Origin: Microcoleus vaginatus HSN003
GTDB lineage: Bacteria > Cyanobacteriota > Cyanobacteriia > Cyanobacteriales > Microcoleaceae
Assembly (NCBI RefSeq): GCF_022701255.1
Contig: NZ_CP031705.1
Location: 620,001-684,000 of the forward strand
Direction: 5' to 3'
Length of the DNA stretch: 64,000 bases
In this document: positions 18,363 through 27,003 of the stretch, in pieces
Layout: every line of letters starts with the position of its first letter
Position numbering within the stretch: position 1 is the first letter of the stretch
Program-made: the position numbers and the translations under genes
Notes under the pieces: model-generated
What the model was told of the DNA's origin: nothing
Databases searched by the model: none
The model's input: the letters and a program-made list of their open reading frames with translations, nothing else

Positions 18363-19478
18363 ATGAGTACGAAGAAGCAGCATTTTGTCCCACAGTTTCT
18401 GCTTAAGCCTTGGGCTTGTGATGGGAGCAAAGGTAAAAAAATCAATATATTTGATATGGAGAGGTCTCAGTGGAGATATAATCAACCAGTTAGAGACCTC
18501 TTCTCACAGAACTATTTTTATGGCAAAGACAACCTAGTCGAGAATTTGCTAGCTGAAAAGATAGAGGGACCAGCTTCAAGCCTAGTAAATAAAATCGTCA
18601 GTGGAGATTTTAATATAATCAGGGAAGACCTATTAACTTTGCACAGATTTATTTTATCTCTATACTTCAGAACGCCTGAAGCTAGTGAAAGAGTGAGTGG
18701 ATTCGTCAATTCGCAATTTGAGTCCATAGTGCGAGAGTGTCTAAGTTTGAAGGGAATTGATCCAGAAGAGGCAAGTGCTGGAGAATTCAAGTTTAACCAG
18801 GATAATTTAGCCTCTGAAATTACTCTTAATGGGGTGCTTCTTGCTGAGCTTTTAGGAGATTTGGAATATCATATTATCAAAAATGAAACTTCCTCAGAAT
18901 TTTATATATCTGATCATCCCCTATTTATGTACAACTGGCTTTACCGCGAGCTAGAAGATCCTGCCGTCACAAGTATTACCGCCAGTGGATTGCAAATTTT
19001 TCTTCCAGTGTCACCAAAAATAACACTTTGTCTGTACGATCCAAAAGTATATAAATATGGGCAGAGAACTTCAGTAACTTGCATTTCTAATGATAGCGAT
19101 ATTGAAATCTTGAATTCGTTCCAAGTCATCAGCTCAGATTCGATAATAGGGTTTTATTCTACAGAAAGCGAGGCTCATATAAGACAGTTATATGAAAGAT
19201 ACAAAAATATTAAACTGCATCAGCATGAGAGTGGTATGTTGTCAACCAAGAAGGAAGGTAAAGGAAAAATAAGATCGACGCATTTTGTTTTTACACGACA
19301 AGCCAAATTAAAGAAAATGCCTTCATTCATAAAAATTAAGAAAAAATCTAAAGGCTCTGCGTCTTCTTATCAAGAAAGAGATCCTGAGCTATCTGCAAAA
19401 CACATGGAGTACCTAAGGTTTATAAATGAGCAAAGACAACGTAGTATTCTTGAATTAGATCAAGGCGGCGATCATTAG
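18363..19478 (+). CDS. DUF4238 family protein
   Basis: 371 residues from the ATG at 18363; a TTG two codons earlier is also possible. The start KKQHFVPQFLLKPWA is the hallmark of DUF4238, followed by NIFDMERSQWRYNQPVRDLFSQNYFY. A central block EFYISDHPLFMYN and later FLPVSPKITLCLYD are also typical. The family has no settled biochemical function. The C-terminal 100 residues are basic and Ser-rich. Composition is more AT-rich than the flanking genes and there is no operon partner, which suggests horizontal transfer. Confidence 0.8.
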   Translation: MSTKKQHFVPQFLLKPWACDGSKGKKINIFDMERSQWRYNQPVRDLFSQNYFYGKDNLVENLLAEKIEGPASSLVNKIVSGDFNIIREDLLTLHRFILSLYFRTPEASERVSGFVNSQFESIVRECLSLKGIDPEEASAGEFKFNQDNLASEITLNGVLLAELLGDLEYHIIKNETSSEFYISDHPLFMYNWLYRELEDPAVTSITASGLQIFLPVSPKITLCLYDPKVYKYGQRTSVTCISNDSDIEILNSFQVISSDSIIGFYSTESEAHIRQLYERYKNIKLHQHESGMLSTKKEGKGKIRSTHFVFTRQAKLKKMPSFIKIKKKSKGSASSYQERDPELSAKHMEYLRFINEQRQRSILELDQGGDH

Positions 19479-19524
19479 ACATCTCCGAAAAAGAATCTAA
19501 AACCCTTGCCCTATGTAGAAAAGG

Positions 19525-19815
19525 TTACTTGCAGCCGCTCAACCGGAAGGTTACACTTTTTCCCGATAGATGAAACGCGATCGCCTGCAACTCCTTCTCA
19601 TCCCTCGCCCTCTTCCCCATCTCCTCAAAAAATACAGCAGCCACCAAGGCTAAAATCAGATCCGGATCGATCGCCTGCGATCGCCAATATGCCGCCAACC
19701 CCCTCAGCAACCAATTCCCCTCGCTATCCCACCAGCCTAACCATTGCTGAGTCTGATTTTGATAACTGCCTTCCCAGGGGCCCAATTGTACTCCTATAAG
19801 TTCGATCAGGTAGTG
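19525..19815 (-). pseudogene. Uma2-family (DUF820) endonuclease remnant
   Basis: The minus strand reads YLIELIGVQLGPWEGSYQ, then WLGWWDSEGNWLL and GLAAYWRSQAIDPD. These match the C-terminal part of Uma2-family proteins (GLWEG..., WLRWYD..GNWL, then the ...ERLAAYLRSQGIDPD tail). The charged coil normally found between the last two pieces is missing, so there is an internal deletion. The 5' side stops exactly where the family A repeat begins (near 19815), and the 3' end runs on into unrelated sequence. It is not a working gene. Confidence 0.6.
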
Positions 19816-19950
19816 ATATCATTTCCAGTTACAACGGAATGATGTTGACTGTTGACGGTTGACTGTTGACTGTTGAGAGTGAACAGTCAACAGTCAACCG
19901 TCAACAGTCAACTCGAATTTACTATTCCGATGCTAACAGATTTGATATGA
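19814..19950. repeat. Family A repeat, copy 2, with perfect 31-bp heptad palindrome
   Basis: The left end TGATATCATTTCCAGTTACA and the right end (...GATGCTAACAGATTTGATATGA) are imperfect inverted repeats like the other family A copies. Inside, four GTTGACT-type heptads (19844-19874) are followed by their exact reverse complement (19882-19912) with a 7-nt loop, giving a perfect 31-bp stem. Other copies have the heptads in one orientation only. Confidence 0.8.
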
Positions 19951-19971
19951 AAGAAACGATCTTACAAAATA

Positions 19972-20017
19972 AAAGCCTTTCATCCCCGGACTAAAGTCAC
20001 CGGGATGAAAGGCCTTT
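19972..20017. terminator. Hairpin downstream of terC
   Basis: GCCTTTCATCCC (19975-19986) pairs with GGGATGAAAGGC (20002-20013), with an extended AAAG/CTTT base. It lies about 75 bp past the end of the minus-strand terC gene, so it may be its terminator. The loop CGGACTAAAGTCACC is typical of dispersed cyanobacterial palindromes. Confidence 0.55.
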
Positions 20018-20088
20018 GTACGTTTTCACCAGCCTTCAATCTTGTTGGTTTGACAGATTTAAGCTAATTTTCTTCAAATGAAAGTATG

Positions 20089-20859
20089 TTAAATTTCGGA
20101 CTTTTGTCCTTGCGATTCTGGCACGGCAACTTCTGAATCCGGCTGATTGAGAGCCATTTCTAGAGATTTTGCAATCTCGACTGGTTCGGGAGTACGCTTA
20201 GAAAATCCCCAGACAAACATCAAGACGATACTGGAAACTAGCAGCCATTGGGGAGGAACTAAATCTGGATCAATTACTTTCACCAACAACCGCATTCCCA
20301 CGAACCCAACTGTGATGTAACCAGCACTTTCTAGGTGAACGAATTCATCCAGCCAGCGGATGAACAACCCGGCCATGAATCGCAGGGCAATAATTCCAAT
20401 AGTAGCACCTGTTACGACGATAAAAGTGTTGTCAGAAACGGCGATCGCAGTAGTAACGCTATCCAAGGAAAACGCTAAATCCGTAAAAGCAATCATGGGA
20501 ATTGCTTGCCACACAGTCGCAAATCTGGGCCCGTGATGTTCTCCTTCGGAGTCTGTCTCTGAAGTAAAATGTTGGAAAACAAGCCACAGCAAGTAGAGAG
20601 CACCAAGCAGTTCAAACTGCCAGTATTGGATCACCCAGGTAGCCGTTAAAATTAGGGCGATCCGCAGTACAAAAGCAATTATCAAACCAACGTTGAGAGC
20701 CTTTTGCTGGTCCTTGGCATCTTCCAAACCTTTAGAAATAGACGCCAGGGCGATCGCGTTGTCAGCCGAAAGTACAGCCTCCAAAGCCACCAAAACCAAC
20801 AATAATAAAAAGCCGTCAACTCCAAAATTGGGTGAAGCGTCGAGAAATTGATCTAGCAT
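20089..20859 (-). CDS. TerC-family integral membrane protein
   Basis: 256 residues with about seven membrane helices. The two conserved TerC repeats are clear: LEAVLSADNAIALASI (about 27-42) and MIAFTDLAFSLDSVTTAIAV (about 122-141), each with the Asp thought to bind a metal ion. Family members include Alx/MntP-like manganese exporters and proteins for membrane-protein assembly at thylakoids. In this cyanobacterium a Mn/metal homeostasis role is plausible but not shown by sequence. I looked upstream (20860-20960) for a manganese riboswitch and did not find one. Alone in its transcription unit. Confidence 0.9.
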   Translation of the reverse strand: MLDQFLDASPNFGVDGFLLLLVLVALEAVLSADNAIALASISKGLEDAKDQQKALNVGLIIAFVLRIALILTATWVIQYWQFELLGALYLLWLVFQHFTSETDSEGEHHGPRFATVWQAIPMIAFTDLAFSLDSVTTAIAVSDNTFIVVTGATIGIIALRFMAGLFIRWLDEFVHLESAGYITVGFVGMRLLVKVIDPDLVPPQWLLVSSIVLMFVWGFSKRTPEPVEIAKSLEMALNQPDSEVAVPESQGQKSEI

Positions 20860-21197
20860 TAACTATTTTGTGCACCTAAAATTGGCAAGGGTCGAGCGCA
20901 GCGCAAATTACGCGCTCTGTCTAACATTAGTGTCACCTTCACTTAAATCTTAACCTAACGCGGTAATTGTGTGCGAGGCGATCGTCCCAACAACGTCCGA
21001 AGGAAGCAGTCCCAGGAAACAAGGAAAAATTCTCCCCCTCCGACACTCAAAAACAGCGCCACTGCGTCACTGCGCCACTGCGTCACTCCTTCCCGGAGGC
21101 AGCATTTGTGTTGCAAGTTGTAACAAATGATTCCCAAAAGTGCCAATTTGTCTCAAATTGGTGAAAGCTCGTACGCGCGAAAAGGAGTTTTGCGAAT
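20860..21197. other. Divergent intergenic region terC / psaM
   Basis: 338 bp holding the promoters of terC (minus) and psaM (plus). A cluster of near-repeated ACTGCGTCACTGCGCCACTG units lies at about 21059-21090. An AAAGGAG ribosome-binding site (21181-21187) lies 10 bases before the psaM ATG. No further gene was seen. Confidence 0.55.
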
Positions 21198-21293
21198 ATG
21201 TCTTTAACAGATACCCAAGTCTACGTAGCGCTCGTAATTGCTTTGATTCCCGGAATCATGGCTTTCCGGCTGTCAACTGAACTGTACAAATAG
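21198..21293 (+). CDS. psaM: Photosystem I subunit XII
   Basis: A 31-codon gene: MSLTDTQVYVALVIALIPG followed by IMAFRLSTELYK and a TAG stop. This is the PsaM signature: one hydrophobic membrane helix with the conserved FRLSTELYK end. Length (31 aa) equals the family's. PsaM is a small thylakoid-membrane subunit that helps PSI trimer formation and stability. A good Shine-Dalgarno (AAAGGAG) precedes it. Its small size makes it easy to miss. Confidence 0.96.
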   Translation: MSLTDTQVYVALVIALIPGIMAFRLSTELYK

Positions 21294-21578
21294 TTTCCAG
21301 ACATCAGTTGCGAACCGCACAACGCCTGCCTGACCAGTTAAATCTCTCGCTTTACAGATACAGACAATTGCTGCCCCAGTGCAGTAGATTGTTTGTGTTC
21401 AGCAAGACGACACTGCAAGGGCAGGCATTTTTATGGGAAAATTCCGTCTTCAGGCGTCACCTTTGTCTCAACAATTTTGGTTGTCAGCACCCTGACAAAC
21501 AGCGGCGAGTGTGCGTTAAGCTCAGAATTTGCTCTGTTGAACTCTAAAACGTCAGTCTCAGGTATTTGAAAAAAAATT

Positions 21579-21995
21579 ATGCAAGCGATTCAACCCCCCG
21601 TTACCCCACTGCGTCCTGTAAAAAACTCCCCTCGGGTTACTCCTCGTCGCAGCAGCAGCCGCCAGCGTTCCTACCCTCACCAAACCCTCGCGGCCGAAAC
21701 AGGCGTCAAGTTGGCGGTCAACATGGTACTTTCAGTCTGTGCCACTTCTGCTTTGCTTCAGCTTTTGCCTCACTACCGGGCGGTGCAAGAAAAATTGCAC
21801 GAAATCCAAGCTGAAGTCAATCTTACCCAAGCGCGAGTAAATCAGTCGCGATCGGACTTTAACCGCTACTTTGACCCTAGTCTGGCTAAAACTGTGATGC
21901 AAGAGCAAAGCAACCAAGCTGACCCGCAGCAGCGTCCGGTGATTTTGCAAGAAGCCCAGGTACCCGAAGCCGACGACTCAACCCCGCAACCTTAA
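21579..21995 (+). CDS. Conserved cyanobacterial single-pass membrane protein with coiled coil
   Basis: 138 residues. A basic, Ser/Arg/Pro-rich N-terminus (about 1-38; RRSSSRQRS) is followed by one membrane helix (about 44-64, VKLAVNMVLSVCATSALLQLL), a coiled coil (about 68-95, VQEKLHEIQAEVNLTQARV), the motif FDPSLAKTVMQEQSN and an acidic tail. The topology (short cytoplasmic N-terminus, helix, coiled coil) is like the FtsB/FtsL division proteins, but I do not claim homology. I recall conserved cyanobacterial proteins with the YFDP..AK.VMQEQ motif and no known function. It lies 285 bp downstream of psaM on the same strand. Confidence 0.75.
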   Translation: MQAIQPPVTPLRPVKNSPRVTPRRSSSRQRSYPHQTLAAETGVKLAVNMVLSVCATSALLQLLPHYRAVQEKLHEIQAEVNLTQARVNQSRSDFNRYFDPSLAKTVMQEQSNQADPQQRPVILQEAQVPEADDSTPQP

Positions 21996-22016
21996 GGAAA
22001 GGGGAGTTTTGGGTTT

Positions 22017-22104
22017 TGATATCACGTCCGATGTGCATCATTAGTTTTATGTCATTGCTTCGCACAGCGAAGAATGACAGATGAATCTGTCGGACGTGAT
22101 ATCA
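22017..22104. repeat. 88-bp palindromic element with family A-like ends and no heptads
   Basis: TGATATCACGTCCGA (22017-22031) is the exact reverse complement of TCGGACGTGATATCA (22090-22104). Inside lies a second palindrome around GTCATTGCTTCG...CGAAGAATGAC. The ends match the start of family A elements (TGATATC..TTCCGG), so this may be a heptad-free relative. It sits between the membrane-protein gene and the convergent ctpA gene and could act as a terminator for both. Confidence 0.75.
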
Positions 22105-22221
22105 CTTTGAGTTAAAGAGTTTTTAGGATGATTCTTGTCTGTCCTTGCGAACGAAACGCAGAGACAGACTTAGACCTGTCTATTGACGCCCTGCTGCAAG
22201 CTCAAAACTTCAAACTCGGGC

Positions 22222-23457
22222 TTATACTGACTTTGCCAGCACGGTTTTTTCTTTCAGTAGTTGCAGTGCAGCTTGATATTGCAAGTCTGCTGCGGTTCCA
22301 ATCTGATCACGCGCGATAGGTTCCAAAGGCACTACGCGATCGGGCGAAATCCCCAGCTTGTTAATATCTTTATGGTTCGGTGTCTCGTACTTAGCAACAG
22401 TCACGGCCAACCCGGAACCGTCAGACAAATCAAACAGCGACTGAATCAGTCCTTTGCCAAAAGTCTTTTCTCCTACCAGTTGAGCTCTGCCGTTATCTTG
22501 CAAAGCACCAGCCAAAATTTCGCTAGCACTGGCACTTCCCTTGTTCACCAAAACAATCAGCGGATCGTTAGTTAGGGCTTCTCCAGAGGCTTCAAAACTG
22601 CCCAGAATTCCTTGTCTGTTCACCGTGTAGACGATCGTCCCGGAATCGAGCCACAGGCGGGCAATTTCAATCCCTGCTTGCAACAGTCCCCCTGGGTTGT
22701 TTCGCAGGTCGAGAATGTAGGCGGTCGCTCCTTGTTTTTCCAAGCGGTCGATCGCGCGAGCGACTTCCTCAGTGGCGTTAGCGCTGAATTGACTCAGGCG
22801 AATGTAGCCCACAGGTAAATTCTCCGGCGACTGCAATTCGGCGTAAACCGGATTCAGAGCAATGCGATCGCGCACTAGCTCAATGTCCTCAGCAACGTCC
22901 CTTCCCTCGCGCCCTAAGGTCAAGGTAACAGCAGTGCCGATGCGGCCGCGCATTCGAGTTGCAGCCTCGTCTAGGCTCAAGTCTGAGGTGGGAGTGCCAT
23001 CAATTTTCAGAATGCGATCGAGGGGTTGGATGCCAGCTTTATCCGCCGGTGAGCCGACCAAAGGAGCCACCACTGTCAGGCTATTTGTCTGGGGGTCGAT
23101 CGCAATTTGCAGCCCCACTCCCGTCAATTCTCCCGAAGTGTTGACCTGCAAGCTGCGGTACTGTTCGGGTTTCAGCAGTCGAGTGAACGGGTCGTCTAGA
23201 TTCGCCAGCATCCCCTGAATCGCCGTGTAAGTCTGCTGTCTGTCGTTGAGCGGTTGTTTAACGGCTTTTTCGCGAATCGACCACCAATTGTGATTGTTGA
23301 AGCTGTCATCCACATAAGAGCGATTGACAATTCGCCAAGCTTCGCTCAATAGCTGCTGTTCTGGAGTTAGGGCCGCCGCAGGCCCGACCCACCCGCCTAG
23401 AACCAGGGCGACTTGGAGGAAAAGTAAAATCGCAATCTGGAAAACTCGTCTGTGCAT
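22222..23457 (-). CDS. ctpA: Carboxyl-terminal processing protease (CtpA type)
   Basis: 411 residues. An N-terminal signal peptide (about 1-29, hydrophobic LLFLQVALVLGG then PAAALT) exports it to the lumen or periplasm. A PDZ domain spans about 105-190 (GELTGVGLQI, VVAPLVGSPADKAGIQPLDRIL). The S41 protease domain has nucleophile Ser310 in KGSASASEI and general base Lys335 in TFGKG, 25 residues apart as in Tsp/D1P. CtpA cleaves the C-terminal extension of the D1 protein so that the PSII manganese cluster can form. Paralogues CtpB/CtpC exist, so the subtype is an inference. A ctpA gene close to petB-petD is common in cyanobacteria and is seen here with debris in between. Confidence 0.92.
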   Translation of the reverse strand: MHRRVFQIAILLFLQVALVLGGWVGPAAALTPEQQLLSEAWRIVNRSYVDDSFNNHNWWSIREKAVKQPLNDRQQTYTAIQGMLANLDDPFTRLLKPEQYRSLQVNTSGELTGVGLQIAIDPQTNSLTVVAPLVGSPADKAGIQPLDRILKIDGTPTSDLSLDEAATRMRGRIGTAVTLTLGREGRDVAEDIELVRDRIALNPVYAELQSPENLPVGYIRLSQFSANATEEVARAIDRLEKQGATAYILDLRNNPGGLLQAGIEIARLWLDSGTIVYTVNRQGILGSFEASGEALTNDPLIVLVNKGSASASEILAGALQDNGRAQLVGEKTFGKGLIQSLFDLSDGSGLAVTVAKYETPNHKDINKLGISPDRVVPLEPIARDQIGTAADLQYQAALQLLKEKTVLAKSV

Positions 23458-24227
23458 GATTGTTCCGTAAAATACCAGTAAGTATTACATTTTATGTATT
23501 TTACGTTTGTAAGCTGGGAAAGCTGTTGCAGATTTAACTCGCCTTTTGCACGATCGCGGGCCTTCCGCTGGCACTTGTAATTGACATACTCACGCCCGCT
23601 AAAGCAACGGTGATTCTTGACACTTCGCTCAGATGTGCTAGCAAGCCAGTCTTACCTTCTCTCCATGTCCGTTTTAAGTCTCCCAATGCCCTACGGCGAC
23701 TTTTCTGTTTTGTACGCAACTAAAATACTTGTTTGCTTTTAGGGTTGGACTTCCATTGCCCTTTTTGCTTCCCCTGTTTCTGATCGCAACTCTGACAGGA
23801 CTTTCAACCAAGCTGTTTATTTTGGAGTATCTCAAATCTGGGCGGGTCTGTGACCAATCCTATTTTGACACAAAGCCGTGCTAGAAGCACGGGGTTTTAA
23901 ACCCAATTTTCCGATAAGCGATCGGTCGTCGATGATATTACGCGATCGTCTCAGGAATAGGGCGCGATTCGTTTGCGCTTTTGGCTGGCGCGACCCGCGA
24001 GGGATTGCTTGTAAACCTTGTTCCACTCTCCGCAGCGATACTAAAGCACCACCTGAGTATCTCGATTAGGACTTAGGCATCGGAGTCGAGAAACCGGGTT
24101 TGATGTACGAAAAGACGGGTTCTCACCCACAGATTCGGTAAAAAACCCGGTTTGTGAGTCTCGGAGTACGTCCAGGACTATCTGTCTGGATGCAACAAGA
24201 TTTAGTGTTCACGGGGTGACAACGCTG
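23458..24227. other. Intergenic region with mobile-element debris
   Basis: About 770 bp with no intact gene. It holds two possible IS200/IS605-type right ends (near 23575-23615 on the minus strand and 23871-23910) and an inverted pair AAACCGGGTTT (about 24091-24101) / AAACCCGGTTT (about 24143-24153), a dispersed repeat also seen near 45.4 kb. Small open frames here match no family I know. Confidence 0.45.
23871..23910. mobile_element. Possible IS200/IS605 (TnpB) right-end hairpin remnant
   Basis: AAGCCGTGCTAGAAGCACGG followed by GGTTTTAAACCC contains an exact hairpin CCGTGCT-AGA-AGCACGG. This form (CCGTGCT..AGCACGGGG then TTTAAACCCAA) resembles the right end/omega-RNA tail of cyanobacterial TnpB elements. 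No tnpA or tnpB frame is adjacent, so it would be a solo end. Confidence 0.35.
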
Positions 24228-24868
24228 TCAAAACGTCCGTATCATCAGGAACATAGCCCTCAAACCCCTCTGAAAAAATGGTAGCTTGTTCCGTCTTATT
24301 GCCATTAATTCCTCAATCATTTTTTCACAACCTTCTATTCCTATTACCCAATAATGACCATACAATCCCATCCAACAACTACTAGGTCGGCGTATAGTTC
24401 GCGGTTTTTGTGTTAGGATTCCCACATATTTTTGAATACATTCTTTTGAAGTTATTTGCCTTGTAAAGTGGCGCAACTGTACGCAAAAGCTATCAATAAA
24501 ATTAAACTTTTCAAGCGCTCAGTAGAAGCGTGACTTTTTTCAAAATTATAGCCTCCGGTTTTACAATCTTTGAACATAGCTTGGATTCCACTCCGACATT
24601 TTAATGTGGCGACAGCTTCTTTCAGACTTCCTAAATTTGTGAGCAGATACCAACCTTCGTCTTCCCCATGACCTCTATATCGACGCTGACAATAACCTGC
24701 AATATCAATTTGCCCAACCCTTTTGGCTTCCTAACGTGAACATCCTTAAAATAAAAGCTACTACCTGGCATTAAACCTAAATCACTTAACCGTTTAAAAA
24801 TTTATCCTTCTTCAATATATCGCCCCTTTTGTATTCTTAAAAAAAACCTTACCTTCTTTTCGTCTAAC
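24228..24868 (-). pseudogene. IS4-family transposase remnant
   Basis: Read across frames, the minus strand gives SFYFKDVHVRKPK, then YRGHGEDEGWYLLTNLGSLK, CRSGIQAMFKDCKTGGYNFE and QITSKECIQKYVGILTQ. This matches the C-terminal half of cyanobacterial IS4-type DDE transposases, including the YREK-like Glu region. It is broken by an in-frame TAA at 24802-24804, a frameshift near 24718-24724 and a stop at 24452-24454 followed by another frame change. The N-terminal half with the first catalytic Asp is missing. It abuts the truncated RTX gene at about 24870, so this element or its deletion probably removed the 5' part of that gene. Confidence 0.65.
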
Positions 24869-24874
24869 CATGAG

Positions 24875-25552
24875 TATCGCTTGTTTGGTGGCAGCAACAA
24901 CGACGTGCTAAGGGGCGGCAAAGGTAACGATCGCCTGTTTGGAGAAGGTGGCAATGACACTCTAATTGACTTAGATAATGACTACATCAACGCCAATGCA
25001 GGAGACGATTTGCTGGAGGGAAATCAAGGCAGCGACACCCTGATTGGCGGGCCAGGTAATGACCTCATATCTGGTTACAGCTTTTCATCAACTGGAGAAC
25101 AAATCGATCATTTAATCGGGCAAAGGGAAGCTGACATATTTGTTCTCGGTTCGTTAAATGCCCGCCGTTACCTCTTCTATGGCGGTGAAGGTCGCCATGC
25201 CATTATTCAGGATTTTAACCTGGGCGAAGGCGACAAAATTTAAATCGTTGGTTTCGTACAAAATCGTAACGGTTCTCGCTTTTTCTCTTGCCGGTTTGAA
25301 TCTTATGATGACGGTACGAGACGGGGAACTCGGATATTGGCCGGATCGGATTTAATCGCCGATGTTCAAAATATTACTGATGTGAATCTATCAGATTGCG
25401 CGATCGTTTCGACTGGCTTTACACCGCCATCGCGAGACTTTCCATCCTTCCCGTCTCTTCCTGAAATTCCCTTTCCGATACCGCCGCTTCCCTCTCCTTT
25501 CTCGCCACTGCTGCCAGTTTTTGTGGAAAGTTTGCCTTCTTTTCAATTGTGA
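24875..25552 (+). pseudogene. RTX (hemolysin-type Ca-binding) protein, 3' fragment with stop codon
   Basis: The frame reads RLFGGSNNDVLRGGKGNDRL and further GGxGxDxL nonapeptides typical of RTX calcium-binding repeats, then IIQDFNLGEGDKI, an in-frame TAA at 25241-25243, and continues in the same frame as IVGFVQNRNGS...AGSDLIADVQNITDVNL to a Pro/Phe-rich tail ending at 25552. Relatives continue after GDKI with a Gln, so CAA to TAA is the likely nonsense change. The 5' part is missing at the junction with the IS4 remnant near 24870. It was probably a secreted surface protein and is now not expressed intact. Confidence 0.7.
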
Positions 25553-26151
25553 TAGGACTTTTACGGATGGGCGCAATCACCGGCTTTTTTTACGAAAATA
25601 TGCAGGTTGCAGCCAGCAGATTTTGTTAGTAAAGACTGAAGTCCTTACTACCAACCAAGATTCGGTTGTACGATCGAACCGGTTCGGGTTACTCGACTGA
25701 CATTGAGGGCGTTTGGGGCAGAAAGTGAAGTTTTATGATCGAGATGAAATTGGGCCTCTCCCGGCAAACCTGTTTCCGGCTCGGACTGCTTTCTGTAGCT
25801 CAGCCCTCCCCGCATACGAGCTTGGGCGGATGTTGAGATTCCTAAAAAAGCCTTTTAAGTGTCCAAAAAGCGATCGCGTGCGTGAAAATTGCACGGCAAT
25901 TATGTTACATTTTTTATCACAGTCTGGAATTCGATCGGGCAACGCCAGCGAGTAGGGACAAGCCACCGCTTAGTTTCCCAGGGCTTGCAGGCGATCGCAC
26001 AATAGAGTTCCTTTCGTCAGCTCCAAATTTAAAAAATAGCCTCAGGCATTTGCTAGTAAAAGCAAGCTGCTCGGCGCGGGGCGACAAAAAACCTTGTGGC
26101 TGCTGCCCTGAACCTCAACCACAGCAATATTCTTTTAGGAATTCTGGCTCC
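25553..26151. promoter_or_regulatory. Long leader region upstream of petB
   Basis: About 600 bp. It includes a hairpin (TAGTAAAGACT 25627-25637 with AGTCCTTACTA 25640-25650), a dispersed repeat also seen at 57317. An open frame in phase with petB reaches back to 25882, but its sequence is not PetB-like, so it is leader DNA rather than a coding extension. The petBD promoter should lie here. Confidence 0.5.
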
Positions 26152-26820
26152 ATGTTTTCTAAACAAATCACCGACTCAAAAACCTACCAGTGGTTTGAGG
26201 AACGCCTGGAAATTCAGGCGCTCGCCGATGACATCACTACAAAGTATGTACCCCCGCACGTCAATATTTTCTACTGCTTGGGCGGAATTACTTTAGTTTG
26301 CTTTCTGATCCAGTTTGCCACCGGCTTCGCCATGACTTTCTATTACCGTCCCACGGTAGCAGAAGCTTTTTCTTCAGTGCAATACCTGATGACTGAAGTC
26401 AACTTCGGCTGGCTGATCCGCTCCATCCACCGCTGGTCTGCGAGCATGATGGTACTGATGATGATTTTGCACACCTTCCGGGTTTACCTGACCGGCGGCT
26501 TCAAAAAGCCTCGCGAGTTAACCTGGGTGACAGGAGTAATCTTGGCAGTCATCACTGTTTCTTTCGGCGTGACCGGCTATTCGCTGCCTTGGGATCAAAT
26601 CGGTTACTGGGCAGTTAAAATCGTTTCCGGCGTCCCCGAAGCTATCCCGTTTGTCGGTTCTTTGATGGTTGAACTGCTGCGTGGCGGTGTCAGCGTCGGT
26701 CAAGGCACTTTGACTCGTTACTACAGCTTGCACACTTTTGTGTTGCCTTGGCTGATTGTAGTCTTCATGCTGGCTCACTTCTTGATGATTCGCAAGCAAG
26801 GTATCTCTGGCCCGTTGTAA
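26152..26820 (+). CDS. petB: Cytochrome b6
   Basis: 222 residues from the ATG at 26152 ([21 protein letters not shown]), the length of the long cyanobacterial form. An in-frame upstream extension is not conserved. Haem b ligands are His93 and His194 and His107 and His209 in the four-helix bundle, and Cys42 in IFYCLGG binds haem c_n covalently. The protein forms the quinone-oxidising and quinone-reducing sites of the cytochrome b6f complex in the thylakoid membrane. petD follows 183 bp downstream, the normal petBD operon. Confidence 0.98.
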   Translation: MFSKQITDSKTYQWFEERLEIQALADDITTKYVPPHVNIFYCLGGITLVCFLIQFATGFAMTFYYRPTVAEAFSSVQYLMTEVNFGWLIRSIHRWSASMMVLMMILHTFRVYLTGGFKKPRELTWVTGVILAVITVSFGVTGYSLPWDQIGYWAVKIVSGVPEAIPFVGSLMVELLRGGVSVGQGTLTRYYSLHTFVLPWLIVVFMLAHFLMIRKQGISGPL

Positions 26821-27003
26821 GTTTTGAGTTGTGGGGGCGGTATTTTTTTTGCCCCCCGCTGAATTTTGAGTTGAAAATTCATAATTCATCACTCATGATA
26901 TTTATTTACGGCTAACACTTCCTGCGATCGCGCCGCTGATTCAAACTAACGAATACAGCGGAATGGCAGCCCCGGGTAAAATTAAAAGGAGAACACTGTT
27001 ACT

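Noticed and set aside
19841..19915. Heptad palindrome as a CRISPR or tRNA
   Set aside because: No spacers and no cloverleaf; it is a pure mirrored heptad array.
20860..20960. Manganese (yybP-ykoY) riboswitch upstream of terC
   Set aside because: I looked for the conserved GGGGAGUA-type core on the minus strand and did not find it.
22128..22319. Plus-strand 63-codon frame at the end of ctpA
   Set aside because: It overlaps the ctpA coding end in antisense and has no family resemblance.
25882..26151. N-terminal extension of PetB by about 90 residues
   Set aside because: The extension is not PetB-like, while the ATG at 26152 gives the standard 222-residue protein.
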